Assembly: GCA_003694875.1 (NCBI GenBank)
Contig: RFJN01000318.1
Span: 1 to 6,319 of the forward strand
DNA: 6,319 bases
Reading direction: 5' to 3'
From: Planctomycetota bacterium
GTDB lineage: Bacteria; Planctomycetota; J058; J103
Below the pieces are notes generated by a model that did not search any database, had not been told where the DNA came from, and saw nothing but the letters and a program-made list of their open reading frames with translations. Each line of letters starts with the position of its first letter. The stretch's first letter is position 1. This document shows positions 6,201 to 6,319 of this stretch, one piece after another. The position numbers and the translations under genes were made by a program.

Positions 6201-6319
6201 CAGGGCGTCTCCGCGCTCTCGGCCGGTGGGGCATGCCGCGCGGCGATCACCTGCTGCAGCGGGAAGAGCTTGCAGAAGCCCTCCGCGTCCCGTCCGTCCC
6301 ACCACGCGTTGTCCTCACC
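6200..6319 (-). CDS. argG: Probable argininosuccinate synthase, C-terminal end only
   Basis: Only the last 39 residues and the stop are inside the window. The stretch DAEGFCKLFPLQQVIAAR aligns by eye with the C-terminal tail of argininosuccinate synthases, where a segment like AxGFIRLWGLPxKV follows the last helix. A short polar tail then ends at TGA, which overlaps the next ATG by one base. Argininosuccinate synthase ligates citrulline and aspartate with ATP and would use the citrulline released by the deacylase further down this operon, so the position is fitting. The call rests on a short tail plus context. It could instead be another arg-operon enzyme; the bases just beyond 6319 would decide. 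Confidence 0.65.
   Translation of the reverse strand, partial: GEDNAWWDGRDAEGFCKLFPLQQVIAARHAPPAESAETP
6209..6212 (-). promoter_or_regulatory. Ribosome binding site of the P-loop gene
   Basis: GGAG lies 8 bases before the ATG at 6200, inside the end of the upstream gene. It supports this start over in-frame extensions that would run backwards through the probable argG end. Confidence 0.55.

Noticed and set aside
6201..6305. Longer start for the P-loop protein
   Set aside because: It would overlap the argG-like tail out of frame; the ATG at 6200 has a GGAG site and the typical TGATG coupling.

Overview
The window is one dense, high-GC arginine biosynthesis operon read entirely from the minus strand, so transcription runs from high to low coordinates. 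In transcription order it holds: the C-terminal end of a probable argininosuccinate synthase (argG), an unrecognised P-loop protein, argC, argD, an acylornithine-type carbamoyltransferase (argF'), argB, and an M20 deacylase (argE-type) that runs off the low-coordinate edge. There is essentially no intergenic DNA: four junctions are stop/start overlaps (TGATG or ATGA) and the other two gaps are 22 and 12 bases. I see no promoter, terminator, RNA gene, repeat or mobile element.

The enzymes fit the version of arginine synthesis in which the acyl group stays on until citrulline. Acylglutamate is phosphorylated by ArgB, reduced by ArgC and transaminated by ArgD. The acylornithine is then carbamoylated directly by the ArgF'-type enzyme, and an M20 hydrolase deacylates the acylcitrulline, which goes to ArgG. 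The carbamoyltransferase looks like the N-succinylornithine enzyme known from Bacteroides rather than the N-acetylornithine enzyme of Xanthomonas: the residue that sets specificity (Glu92 in Xanthomonas) is alanine here, and two other active-site positions also match the Bacteroides form. The pathway here may therefore run on succinylated intermediates.

The most interesting gene is the 346-residue protein between argG and argC. It joins an N-terminal, probably beta-rich domain to a BioD-like P-loop domain, is translationally coupled on both sides, and belongs to no arginine enzyme family I know. The only pathway step with no enzyme in view is acylation of glutamate. A speculative but testable idea is that this protein makes or helps make the N-acylglutamate, or regulates the pathway.

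The gene order and several motifs (for example the YGGHAV segment of ArgD and the FEHQH segment of ArgC) recall Bacteroidota-type arg clusters, but the GC content, roughly 70 percent by eye, is high for that phylum. A GC-rich member of the FCB group or a related lineage, such as Gemmatimonadota or Rhodothermota, is plausible; the assignment is weak.
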